Source: Octadecabacter temperatus (lineage in GTDB: Bacteria > Pseudomonadota > Alphaproteobacteria > Rhodobacterales > Rhodobacteraceae). Taken from it: DNA of 64,000 bases. Shown here piece by piece: positions 9,192 through 17,026 of the stretch. The notes beneath the pieces are model-generated. The model was given only the letters and a program-made list of their open reading frames with translations, was not told the DNA's origin and did not search any database. The position numbers and the translations under genes were made by a program. The stretch spans positions 2,912,501 through 2,976,500 of the forward strand of contig NZ_CP012160.1 of NCBI RefSeq assembly GCF_001187845.1, in the 5' to 3' direction. Positions within the stretch are counted from its first letter, which is position 1, and every line of letters starts with the position of its first letter.

Positions 9192-9239
9192 GTTAGTCGT
9201 TGATATCATCGCACCAAAGGTGCGTTAATCATTGATATC
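9192..9239. repeat. 16-bp imperfect direct repeat with palindrome at the end of the NfeD gene
   Basis: On the minus strand the last codons and stop of the NfeD gene (GATATCAATGATTAAC, 9224-9239) recur 32 bases downstream as GATATCAACGACTAAC (9192-9207). The two differences are both T/C and would be synonymous. Between them sits the palindromic hairpin CGCACC-TTT-GGTGCG (9210-9224). The second copy is out of frame with the first. Confidence 0.75.
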
Positions 9240-9500
9240 TCTGTCCCAGATTTTCACCTGTCCCCGACGAACGCCAAACATCTGGCGCATCAGAACGTAG
9301 CCGATCAAAGACAAAGCTGCGAAAATCACCAAAGACCATGCGATCGACAAGCCAGTGCCGATCCCCAGTGCGATCATTGCACCAAGGAAGAACGCGCCAA
9401 CTGCGAATCCCAGAAAGATCCACCCGGGTGCAAAGACTTCAAGGATCGCAAGCACGAGTGACGCGCCCATCCAGACCCACCATTCATTGATTAAGGACAT
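9225..9500 (-). CDS. NfeD-like membrane protein
   Basis: 91 residues with three hydrophobic segments (about 8-25, 28-47, 53-72) and a short polar C-terminus ending RDIND. It starts two bases after the stop of the SPFH-domain gene on the same strand; short NfeD-like partners are regularly paired with prohibitin/stomatin-type SPFH proteins, where they help form membrane microdomains or modulate a membrane protease. The soluble OB-fold tail of longer NfeD proteins is mostly missing, giving the short NfeD1b-like form. The duplicated 3' end is described separately. Confidence 0.85.
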   Translation of the reverse strand: MSLINEWWVWMGASLVLAILEVFAPGWIFLGFAVGAFFLGAMIALGIGTGLSIAWSLVIFAALSLIGYVLMRQMFGVRRGQVKIWDRDIND

Positions 9501-9502
9501 GA

Positions 9503-10384
9503 TTATCGACCTTTCAACATTTTGAAGGCATCGCCAAAGCTTTCAATCAAGTTAGCTGGCAAGACGACCGTGTTGGTGCCAGAAGAAGAGCTCATCGCGT
9601 TCACAGCTTCAACTTGCTTCAATGCGACTTGGTATTGCGCCGCTTCCAAACCGTTCTCAGCAATCGCTACCGCAACAACTTGTGTCGCGTAGGCTTCAGC
9701 ATCCGCAGATACACGGCGCGCTTTCGCGGCCTGTTCAGCGGCGTAAAGTTCTGCGTCAGCCTGAAGTTCAACAGAACGCTTCTTACCTTCGGCCTCGGTC
9801 ACTTGCGCACGACGCGCACGTTCCGCATTCAACTGCTGAAGCATCGCAGCACGTGTCGCTGCATCCAAGTTTACGTCAAGAATTTCAGCGCGTGTAACTT
9901 CGATACCCCAATCATCAACCTGCGCAGCAAGCTGATCTTGAATCGCAAGGATCAGACCCGTGCGATTCGCCTGCACTTGGTCCAATTCCATCTTACCGAT
10001 TTCAGAACGTACAATACCCGCAACAGTCGTGGAAATCGCGCCATCTACGTCGCGAATACGGTAAACCGTCTTTTCCGGCTCGGTGATGCGGTAAAACACG
10101 GATGTTTCGACTTGCACCAACACGTTGTCCGATGTGATCGCGTCTTGGCCCATAACAGGCAGCTGGCGTTCAAGGATCGAAATCTTGTGCGCAACGCGAT
10201 CAAGGAATGGGATGATAAAGTTGATGCCTGGTCCAAGCACCGCGCGGAGACGACCAAAACGTTCCACAACGTATTTTTCGGATTGCGGAACAATCCGCAC
10301 ACCAAGCAAAATACAAATGATAATAAAGGCTGCCAGCAAGAGCAGGACGATATTCCCGCCAGTAAGAAGGTTTTCAATATCCAT
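9503..10384 (-). CDS. SPFH/Band 7 (stomatin-like, QmcA-type) membrane protein
   Basis: 293 residues. An N-terminal membrane helix (about 12-30) is followed by the SPFH domain beginning VPQSEKYVVERFGR and continuing through the PGINFIIPFLDRV strand. A long alanine/glutamate-rich helix (about 170-240) forms the coiled coil by which these proteins oligomerise into ring or cage structures on the membrane. Proteins of this type scaffold membrane microdomains and often regulate FtsH. The gene heads a two-gene unit with the NfeD-like gene, spaced by 2 bases. No signal cleavage site is seen. Confidence 0.93.
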   Translation of the reverse strand: MDIENLLTGGNIVLLLLAAFIIICILLGVRIVPQSEKYVVERFGRLRAVLGPGINFIIPFLDRVAHKISILERQLPVMGQDAITSDNVLVQVETSVFYRITEPEKTVYRIRDVDGAISTTVAGIVRSEIGKMELDQVQANRTGLILAIQDQLAAQVDDWGIEVTRAEILDVNLDAATRAAMLQQLNAERARRAQVTEAEGKKRSVELQADAELYAAEQAAKARRVSADAEAYATQVVAVAIAENGLEAAQYQVALKQVEAVNAMSSSSGTNTVVLPANLIESFGDAFKMLKGR

Positions 10385-10648
10385 TTAGTCGTTCCTCAAA
10401 TTTCTTATTTTTGTTGCGCGACACACTTAAACTAACACAAGCAGCCGCATTTTTCTCACAATCTAGATAGGGTCACTGCCCCCAGCGTGCAACCAGAGCG
10501 TCAGCCGATCTTGCAAGGCTGGAACCAGATTTGGTAAATTGGCCACATCGCAAGGCAGCGCCCTACACTCGTTTTCTTTGGCTCTTAAATACTCACGCCC
10601 CGCAGGGCCCGCTTGCCACGTCTCCCATGTCCCGCGTATTTACATTTC

Positions 10649-11902
10649 ATGCCAGCCCTTTGTCGCGCCTGCCTTCATACGTTCGAAACGGGAACACGCT
10701 GTCCCGTGTGCCGCTCGCCGCGCGTGACGGCCCATGAGGAACTGTTCGATCTGTCTATCGCGCATATGGACTGTGACGCGTTTTATGCCTCAGTGGAAAA
10801 ACGCGACAACCCCGAGCTTGAAGGCAAAGCCGTCATCATTGGCGGCGGACATCGCGGTGTCGTGTCTACGTGTTGCTATATCGCCCGCATCAAGGGTGTG
10901 CGCTCTGCTATGCCGATGTTTCAGGCCCTCAAACTTTGCCCGGAGGCCGTGATCGTACGCGGACGAATGGAACGATATGTCGAGGTGTCTCGCCAAGTAC
11001 GCGCGCTGATGGATGAGCTCACCCCAACCGTAGAACCCCTTTCGCTAGACGAAGCCTTTATGGACCTTACCGGCACCGAGAAACTACACGGTGCATCACC
11101 GGCTGTAATGTTGGCGCGGCTCACCAAACGCATGTCTGACGAAATCGGAATTACAGGCTCAATCGGGCTTAGCCACAACAAGTTTCTCGCAAAGGTTGCC
11201 TCTGACTTGGACAAGCCGCGCGGCTATTCGGTGATTGGGGCGAAAGAAACGACTGAATTCTTACGCCCAAAGCCCGTTAAACTGATTTGGGGTATCGGCC
11301 CCGTTGCCCAGCAAAGTCTCGATGCTGCAGGCATTCGCACTTTTGACGACCTGCTGCGCTGGGACCGGCGTGATTTACATGATCGTTTTGGCGGCATGGG
11401 GGAACGTCTGTATTCCCTTGCACGGGGCGAAGATGCGCGGCGCATTTCAGCCAGTACTCCTGTTAAGGGTCTAAGCAACGAAACAACGTTCAATGAGGAT
11501 ACGAACGATCCGGATATCCTAGACGGTCACATCTGGCGCATGGCCGAAAAGGTTTCGGCACGGGCGAAAGCAAAAGACAAAGCGGGCCGGGTCGTGACCC
11601 TCAAGCTCAAACGCGGCAACCACAAACTCCTCAGCAAACGTCAAAGCCTGCACCAACCTACGCAACTCGCCGACACGATCTATCGCACAGCCCGCGCGCT
11701 GTTTGATCAAGTCGGGGATCAAGGTCCATACCGCCTTCTCGGCGTTGGTATTTCCGAATTGGTACCCGCTGGTGATGCCGACCGTGAGGGTGACTTGCTC
11801 GACCCGAACGCCACCAAACGCGCCGAAGCCGAACGCGCCGCAGACGCGATCCGTGAGAAATTCGGAAACGATGCCATTAAGAAGGGACGTGCGTTGCGTT
11901 AG
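10649..11902 (+). CDS. dinB: DNA polymerase IV (Y-family) with N-terminal zinc-ribbon-like extension
   Basis: 417 residues. DinB copies across lesions with low fidelity. The catalytic core begins at about residue 37 with IAHMDCDAFYASVEKRDNPE, with the second metal site in PLSLDEAFMDLTG; the thumb, HhH region (IWGIGPVAQQSL) and little-finger domain follow. Before the core there is a ~30-residue extension with two CxxC pairs (LCRACLH...RCPVCRSPR), which should bind zinc and is a feature of Rhodobacterales DinB. Starting at ATG 10649 retains this extension and drops a non-conserved upstream stretch. The C-terminal sliding-clamp peptide is not obvious. The stop abuts the convergent amidohydrolase gene with no spacer. 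No GTTC-type SOS box was seen upstream. Confidence 0.93.
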   Translation: MPALCRACLHTFETGTRCPVCRSPRVTAHEELFDLSIAHMDCDAFYASVEKRDNPELEGKAVIIGGGHRGVVSTCCYIARIKGVRSAMPMFQALKLCPEAVIVRGRMERYVEVSRQVRALMDELTPTVEPLSLDEAFMDLTGTEKLHGASPAVMLARLTKRMSDEIGITGSIGLSHNKFLAKVASDLDKPRGYSVIGAKETTEFLRPKPVKLIWGIGPVAQQSLDAAGIRTFDDLLRWDRRDLHDRFGGMGERLYSLARGEDARRISASTPVKGLSNETTFNEDTNDPDILDGHIWRMAEKVSARAKAKDKAGRVVTLKLKRGNHKLLSKRQSLHQPTQLADTIYRTARALFDQVGDQGPYRLLGVGISELVPAGDADREGDLLDPNATKRAEAERAADAIREKFGNDAIKKGRALR

Positions 11903-12778
11903 CTATTCAGCCGCGATCCGCAAATTGTCTTTACGTCCGATATCCGCGACTTCCGCGATCACCCCATCCAAAGCCGCTTTAAACGCTTTGAAGTTCGCAT
12001 TCGGTTTGATCGCAGCTTCATCCATATAGAGAGAGCGGTTAATCTCGACCTGAACAGCATGGTGACGCCGTGACGGGCGCCCGTAATGCTGACACATGTA
12101 AGCACCAGCGAATGGCATATTGCGTGCGACCCTAAAGCCCGCAGACGCAAACGCCGCCTCGACGTGTTCCACAACTGAACTGGCCGCGGATGCACCAAAA
12201 CGGTCGCCAAGAACGATATCGGGGCGCGCCGCACCGGGCGGCCCAACGTTCTCAAGCGCCTCATTGGGCATGGAATGGCAATCAATGAGAATCGCTTCTC
12301 CAAATGTCGAATGCGCCTCATCCATAAGCATCTGCAACGTGTCGTGATACGGTCGCCAAACCGTGCTGATCCGCGTGTGAGCTTCAGTCAATGTCAGTTT
12401 TCCACGATAGATCGCACGTCCATTGGCAACGACACGCGGAATCACCCCTAATCCACTCACGATCCGCGGGTTATGTGCAACGCGGCGCACGCCATCGATA
12501 ACAGCTGGGTCAAGTTCATCAGGCCCGCGATTCAAATCCAAAAAGGATCGTGGGGATTGCGCCAAAAGCAACGGCGCACCGTATTCAACAGCTGCGCCGA
12601 ATAAATCATCGACAAAAGCATCCTCAGAAGAACGCACTTCAAGCTCGTTCAGCTCAATCTTGTTCAAAAAGGACGCCGGATACTTGCGCCCGGAATGGGG
12701 CGATGCAAATACCACTGAGGTTGCACGCGTTTCAGGACGCCGCAGCAGGTAGGATGGATTGTTCGCAACGTCTGTCAT
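11903..12778 (-). CDS. N-formylglutamate amidohydrolase family protein
   Basis: 291 residues. The family (HutG/FGase) cleaves N-formylglutamate to formate and glutamate at the end of one histidine degradation route. Metal-binding motifs visible are FASPHSGR near residue 24, RSFLDLNRGPDELDP and ILIDCHSMPNE around residue 165. No other hut gene is nearby, so the physiological substrate may be a different N-formyl or N-acyl amino acid. The start at 12778 is the first ATG and gives a normal N-terminus. Its stop abuts the dinB stop. Confidence 0.9.
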   Translation of the reverse strand: MTDVANNPSYLLRRPETRATSVVFASPHSGRKYPASFLNKIELNELEVRSSEDAFVDDLFGAAVEYGAPLLLAQSPRSFLDLNRGPDELDPAVIDGVRRVAHNPRIVSGLGVIPRVVANGRAIYRGKLTLTEAHTRISTVWRPYHDTLQMLMDEAHSTFGEAILIDCHSMPNEALENVGPPGAARPDIVLGDRFGASAASSVVEHVEAAFASAGFRVARNMPFAGAYMCQHYGRPSRRHHAVQVEINRSLYMDEAAIKPNANFKAFKAALDGVIAEVADIGRKDNLRIAAE

Positions 12779-12924
12779 CGTGACCCTTTCACGACCGACT
12801 GTAGCGCATTTTTCGCATTTGCCAAAAGCCCTTGATCCCTACCCCGACTCTTTATATAGACCGCGACAACCGACGCGCGCTTGCGCGTCCTATTCGTTTA
12901 TAGGGCGTTAAGTGTGTTAGGCAT

Positions 12925-12999
12925 GGATGATTAGCTCAGCGGTAGAGCACTTCGTTGACATCGAAGGGGTCACTGGTTCGATCCCAGTATCGTCCACCA
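12925..12999 (+). tRNA. tRNA-Val (anticodon GAC)
   Basis: A complete cloverleaf can be drawn: acceptor stem GGATGAT/ATCGTCC, D arm GCTCAGCGGTAGAGC, anticodon stem CTTCG/CGAAG with loop TTGACAT (anticodon GAC at 12957-12959), T arm CTGGTTCGATCCCAG, and an encoded CCA end. It reads GUC/GUU valine codons. Confidence 0.97.
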
Positions 13000-13090
13000 T
13001 GAATTTTAGCCGCGTGGCCCGCGTAAATTGGGCAACGCACGAACGAAACAATGGCGCCTTTCGCAGCGCCGCGAGACAAAGGATAGAACA

Positions 13091-13216
13091 ATGAAAGTTC
13101 GCAACTCCCTCCGGTCGCTGAAAAACCGCCACCGCGATTGCCGCGTTGTGCGTCGTAAAGGCCGCGTCTACGTGATCAACAAAACTCAGCGTCGCTTTAA
13201 AGCACGCCAGGGTTAA
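13091..13216 (+). CDS. rpmJ: 50S ribosomal protein L36 (bL36), zinc-free type
   Basis: 41 residues starting [20 protein letters not shown] and ending QRRFKARQG. This is the longer alphaproteobacterial form of bL36. Only one cysteine is present, so the Cys3-His zinc ribbon of the classic 37-residue type is lost. ATG 13091 has GGA nine bases upstream (AAAGGATAGAACA). A terminator follows the stop, so it is a single-gene unit located 92 bases after the tRNA, away from the main ribosomal protein operons. Confidence 0.96.
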   Translation: MKVRNSLRSLKNRHRDCRVVRRKGRVYVINKTQRRFKARQG

Positions 13217-13241
13217 GTCACCTACGACACCTAGTTTGATG

Positions 13242-13276
13242 AAGCCGCGACCAGGAAACTGGGACGCGGCTTTTTC
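13242..13276 (+). terminator. Rho-independent terminator of rpmJ
   Basis: Outer stem AAGCCGCG/CGCGGCTT and inner stem CCAG-GAAA-CTGG with a tetraloop, followed by TTTTTCTTT. Confidence 0.92.
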
Positions 13277-13428
13277 TTTGGGATACGCCTATGTGCGCTT
13301 TCCTATGTTTCGCACTTACCTTTGGGTCAGGTTTCCCTGACCTTTCTTACCGATGCTGATCTGCCCCCTAGCCACCTGCCGATTGGCCGCTTACGCTACG
13401 GCAAAATATTAGCAATGAGGTATTCGAT

Positions 13429-14637
13429 ATGATCCGACCAATTTCAACTGCACTCGCGACCAGCGTGTTCGCGCTGGCAGCAGTGCCCGCGCTGGCCCAA
13501 GACGCCAACCTTTGCGGCGGTGTTGGCGAGAACGGCCAATGGCTCGGCGGTGATGAAGCGTCTTCTGACATCTCAACCACACCCGCCTACATTGAACAAA
13601 TGGCGCTCGTGCTGATGCAAAACGAATATGTCGGCCTGTTCACAGTATCCCAAGATGGCGACTACCGCATCGAAGCCCAAGGACGTGGGGGCGGTGATAC
13701 GGTTCTGGACGTTCGCAATGCGACTGGCGAAATCGTTGCCTCGGATGATGACAGCGGTGGAGACGCCGCCAGCCGCGCCGAAACTTTCCTCGCACCCGGA
13801 ACCTATTGTGCGTCAATGCGCAGCTTTGACGGATCGCCGATTACTGGATTTGTTCGTGCATCCCGCATGGACCAAGAGGCGCTAACCGCAGGATTCGTCC
13901 AGCAACAAGACAACAGCGTCACCGGAGAATGCAACTTGAGTGTGGCACAGCCAATCACACTGGGTGAACCTGTTGCAAATACTTGGTCCTCACAAAACGT
14001 GTATTCGTTGCGCTTGGATGCGCCAACTTCGGTTTCTTTCACAGCCGAGAATCCTGACGCTGACCCAATTCTGACTTTGTTTGATCCATCAGGTAACTGG
14101 CTGGCTGAAAACGACGACTTCGATGGCCTCAACAGCCGCATTGATATGGCTGAGCCGCTTCCGGCTGGCGAATACTGCATCGCGGTGAACCTTTACGGCG
14201 ACGAGAATGTGCCGATCACGGTGACCGCAAAGGAATACGACGCACAAGAAGTTCTGCAGAACCTTTACGACAGTGGCGACGCCAGCCCACCATTGGATGG
14301 CAGCCATCCAATCAAAGCGCTGGGCGAATTGCAGACACGCCTGCGCGAAGACGTAAATGTGGGCGGCAACGCCACATGGTATTCATTTGATGTGTTTGAC
14401 GGTGGATTGGTCTTGGTTGAGGCAATCGCCCAAGGCAATGGCGACCCCGTTCTGGCGATGTACGATGATCTTGGCCGTCAGGTTGGCTACAATGATGACA
14501 ACGGCGGATCCTTGGACTCACTTCTAACTGTGCGCGTCCAGCCGGGAACCTATCTGGTCGCGGTCCGTCAACTGGACAACCAAACACAAGGCTTCATCCG
14601 CATGGTGTTCGAACGCTACGTTCCTGCGCGTCCGTAA
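13429..14637 (+). CDS. Secreted protein with three PPC-like beta-domain repeats
   Basis: 402 residues with a signal peptide (about 1-24, cleavage after PALAQ). The mature part contains three similar segments of about 80 residues, at roughly 65-150, 190-265 and 305-395. Each carries a pattern like 'DP.L...D..G.....DD......S' (DTVLDVRNATGEIVASDDDS; DPILTLFDPSGNWLAENDD; DPVLAMYDDLGRQVGYNDD) followed by 'PGTY..AV'. This is the pattern of bacterial pre-peptidase C-terminal (PPC) domains, usually found beside secreted proteases. Here there is no enzyme domain. The acidic loops may bind calcium. Single gene with its own terminator; function unknown. Confidence 0.8.
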   Translation: MIRPISTALATSVFALAAVPALAQDANLCGGVGENGQWLGGDEASSDISTTPAYIEQMALVLMQNEYVGLFTVSQDGDYRIEAQGRGGGDTVLDVRNATGEIVASDDDSGGDAASRAETFLAPGTYCASMRSFDGSPITGFVRASRMDQEALTAGFVQQQDNSVTGECNLSVAQPITLGEPVANTWSSQNVYSLRLDAPTSVSFTAENPDADPILTLFDPSGNWLAENDDFDGLNSRIDMAEPLPAGEYCIAVNLYGDENVPITVTAKEYDAQEVLQNLYDSGDASPPLDGSHPIKALGELQTRLREDVNVGGNATWYSFDVFDGGLVLVEAIAQGNGDPVLAMYDDLGRQVGYNDDNGGSLDSLLTVRVQPGTYLVAVRQLDNQTQGFIRMVFERYVPARP

Positions 14638-14657
14638 GTTCAACGAACCCTAAGTCC

Positions 14658-14693
14658 AACCCCGTCCCAACCACGTGTTGGGGCGGGGTTTTT
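14658..14693 (+). terminator. Rho-independent terminator after the PPC-like gene
   Basis: Stem AACCCCG and CCCAAC paired with GTTGGG and CGGGGTT around a CACGT-containing loop, followed by TTTTTCTTT. It lies between two convergent genes; the T tract favours the plus strand. Confidence 0.9.
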
Positions 14694-14701
14694 CTTTGAT
14701 A

Positions 14702-16396
14702 TTAGCGACCAGGGACTGTGATGCTAATGGAACCCGTCATCAACCCAACAGCCGTTGCCTGATCGACATACCCCGTCGCTGTTAACCCTTGCGCGTCTTG
14801 GTAGGCGGAGATTGCCCTGCGCGTGTTCTCGTCAATCACACCGTCCAAGCGACCCGGATTAAGACCCATGTCCCGCAAACGAAGCTCAAGCAATTGCGCG
14901 CGTACACCAGACAAACGCAGGTTGTTTTCCTCCGCCTGCGCCCGTGCGATTTGGGTGTCAGAAACCTGTGGTTCATTCATCTCGGCTATCCGCGCGTTCG
15001 CTTGATCTGCAAATACCCCTGACGGGTATGCGGCAAGGTATTCTTGATACCCAGCAACGCTGTCGATGCTGTCAGCAATGGACCACGCTGCGCGATCCTG
15101 CGCTTCAGCTGCGGTGCGTCGGCGGTCTTCGATTTCCTCTATCCGTGCCTTGGCGATACCCGAGAACAGCCCTTCAGGAAAACGCGCAAGATAAGCGCGA
15201 TAGCCCGCTTCATCCCCGACACCACCTGTTTCCGTCCAATAGCTACGATCCCGTGCTTCTGCTTGCGCGACTGCACGCGCTTCTTCAGCATCGATTTCCG
15301 CCTGACGACGTGACGCCTGAGCATCCAAAAGGTCAATCTGATCACGCGTCAAATAAGACGATTGAGGGAAGCCATTGGATTGCTGCCAGTTCAATATCGC
15401 GCCACGCGAACCGGAACCAAAAATGCCGTCCACGCCGCGGGTATTGTAGTTCAACAAGGTAAGGTTTGATTGAACTTCACGGCGCGCGGCACGTGTTAGG
15501 TTCAGGGCTTCCTCGCTCAATCGGGCCGCTCGGTTCGGCTCAGCCAAAATCGCCTCGATCTGGGCTTCGGCGTCATTTGTAAACCGCCCTTCAGGATAAC
15601 GTGCAACATAGGCACGATAGGCTTGAACACTGTCCTCGGAAGTCGTGCGATCCCAAAGCGCAGCCTCTGCGTTCAAGTCCACCTCGCTTGGACCACTTGG
15701 GGTTGGCGTCGGTGTATCAACTACGACCTCGCCCGGCATCAACACCCAATCCCTTGGTAAATAGCCACGAGAGATGATCGACGAATTAGCGGCGATTTGC
15801 TGGCCAATTGTAGCCTCTGGTTCTGTAAGGACACCCGACATCGTGGACGCTGCAATCGACGGGGTTGTCTGTAAAACTGTCACCCCCTGCGGGATATCCA
15901 TGTCGCCAACGCCAGCCATAAGCCCGCTATCATCCATATCAAGATCATCCGGGTCCGCCGCGCCCATTAGCAACACCGCTTTGCCAGGGCGGGCTGCAAG
16001 AATGCGCAACACGCTATCCAACGACAGCGCGGTCCCATCAATGGTAAACAATTCAGGTTCGATCGCTTCGGCCGTCAGCAGCCAAGTGCGCGTTCCATCG
16101 GTCACGAAATGTCCTGACAATGCGACAACCAAACGATCCGCGCCGTCGGCTTGAACCTGAAACGCCGCCGCAAGATCTTTGACTGCATCAACGCGCCCGT
16201 TGGCACGGCTGGCCACATCAAACCCGAGCGCCTCAAGACGGTCCGTCGCGCCCAACAAATCATCAGCACGGTTCACCCGATCCAACTGTTCATAACGTTC
16301 ATTGCCAAGGATAAGTGCAGCGTCCTGCGCCACGGCGGATATCGGCAACGCAAGGACCGTCGTCAGTAAAAGGCGGCGTACAGAAGTTTGGAACAT
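14702..16396 (-). CDS. Exported caspase-like (catalytically dead) protein with repeats and two peptidoglycan-binding domains
   Basis: 564 residues with a signal peptide (MFQTSVRRLLLTTVLALPIS then AVAQ). Residues ~25-230 look like the caspase-like peptidase fold (ALILGNERYEQL; VVALSGHFV), but the position where a catalytic cysteine is expected reads LLMGAADPDD and the whole protein has no cysteine, so it cannot be a caspase-type protease. After a proline/threonine linker come three ~35-residue helical repeats of type 'SVQAYRAYVARYPEGRF', interleaved with two peptidoglycan-binding-like domains (GVDGIFGSGSRGAI; GRLDGVIDENTRRAISAYQ). ATG 16396 has AAAGGA nine bases upstream; an in-frame start five codons earlier is less likely. 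Probably a periplasmic structural or sensing protein at the cell wall. Confidence 0.8.
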   Translation of the reverse strand: MFQTSVRRLLLTTVLALPISAVAQDAALILGNERYEQLDRVNRADDLLGATDRLEALGFDVASRANGRVDAVKDLAAAFQVQADGADRLVVALSGHFVTDGTRTWLLTAEAIEPELFTIDGTALSLDSVLRILAARPGKAVLLMGAADPDDLDMDDSGLMAGVGDMDIPQGVTVLQTTPSIAASTMSGVLTEPEATIGQQIAANSSIISRGYLPRDWVLMPGEVVVDTPTPTPSGPSEVDLNAEAALWDRTTSEDSVQAYRAYVARYPEGRFTNDAEAQIEAILAEPNRAARLSEEALNLTRAARREVQSNLTLLNYNTRGVDGIFGSGSRGAILNWQQSNGFPQSSYLTRDQIDLLDAQASRRQAEIDAEEARAVAQAEARDRSYWTETGGVGDEAGYRAYLARFPEGLFSGIAKARIEEIEDRRRTAAEAQDRAAWSIADSIDSVAGYQEYLAAYPSGVFADQANARIAEMNEPQVSDTQIARAQAEENNLRLSGVRAQLLELRLRDMGLNPGRLDGVIDENTRRAISAYQDAQGLTATGYVDQATAVGLMTGSISITVPGR

Positions 16397-16447
16397 GGAA
16401 TGTCCTTTCAAATTAAAGCTAACACATATGAAGGGATTAACGTGCTG

Positions 16448-16888
16448 CTATTCAATATCGATGGTGTTAGTGCGCGCTCGCACGGCAAGTATTGCAAAGG
16501 TGACAGACAGCCAAAGCGCCAGAAGGCCAGGCATAAGCACAGCCAAAAAAGACACCAAAACGTCACCGGCTTGAAAACCGTGAATCGATGCAAGCGAACC
16601 AATTCCCCAATAAAGCCAGAAGACCGCAGGTGCTGCCATCACGATTGCCATGACGATCGGTCGAGCTGGCGGGTGGTCCTCCCCGTCTGTGATACGGTTA
16701 AGGTGGGTCAATGCGATGAAGGGTGTCGCAGCAAGCGCCAACAGCCCGAACATGATCAACGCGATCGATGGTTCAGAAACCGCGGACGCCCCCGCAATCA
16801 ACATCAGTGCCGCATAACAGATCGCATAAACCGCCAAGACAATCGCCGCAAATTTAGGGCCTGTCAGTTTCTCGCCAAGAAGCGCCAT
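16448..16888 (-). CDS. Four-helix membrane protein of unknown function
   Basis: About 146 residues with four predicted membrane helices (near 12-35, 40-58, 78-98, 110-138) and a charged central loop (LNRITDGEDHPPARP). The ATG at 16888 has GAAGG six bases upstream; an ATG two codons earlier overlaps that site and is less likely. It is followed by the caspase-like gene on the same strand after 51 bases, so the two may be co-transcribed. I do not recognise the family. Confidence 0.7.
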   Translation of the reverse strand: MALLGEKLTGPKFAAIVLAVYAICYAALMLIAGASAVSEPSIALIMFGLLALAATPFIALTHLNRITDGEDHPPARPIVMAIVMAAPAVFWLYWGIGSLASIHGFQAGDVLVSFLAVLMPGLLALWLSVTFAILAVRARTNTIDIE

Positions 16889-16916
16889 GTCCATCCTTCA
16901 GGTTCAATCTGCCACA

Positions 16917-16946
16917 TTACAGTCGCATCATTTTTTGCTGTATAAT
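16917..16946 (+). promoter_or_regulatory. Candidate housekeeping promoter for the duplicated-domain gene
   Basis: A perfect TATAAT at 16941-16946 stands 18 bases after a weak -35-like TTACAG (16917-16922), in the divergent space between the four-helix membrane gene and the gene starting at 17027. Confidence 0.4.
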
Positions 16947-17026
16947 GCAATTATGCCAGTCATGAATGGCTTACTTATACCCAGTTTCGCCATCCCAACC
17001 CGACACGCAAGCTATTGGTTCCGAAT

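Noticed and set aside
10385..10648. SOS box upstream of dinB
   Set aside because: I looked for GTTC-N7-GTTC or GAAC-N7-GAAC, the alphaproteobacterial LexA site, and found none with full match.
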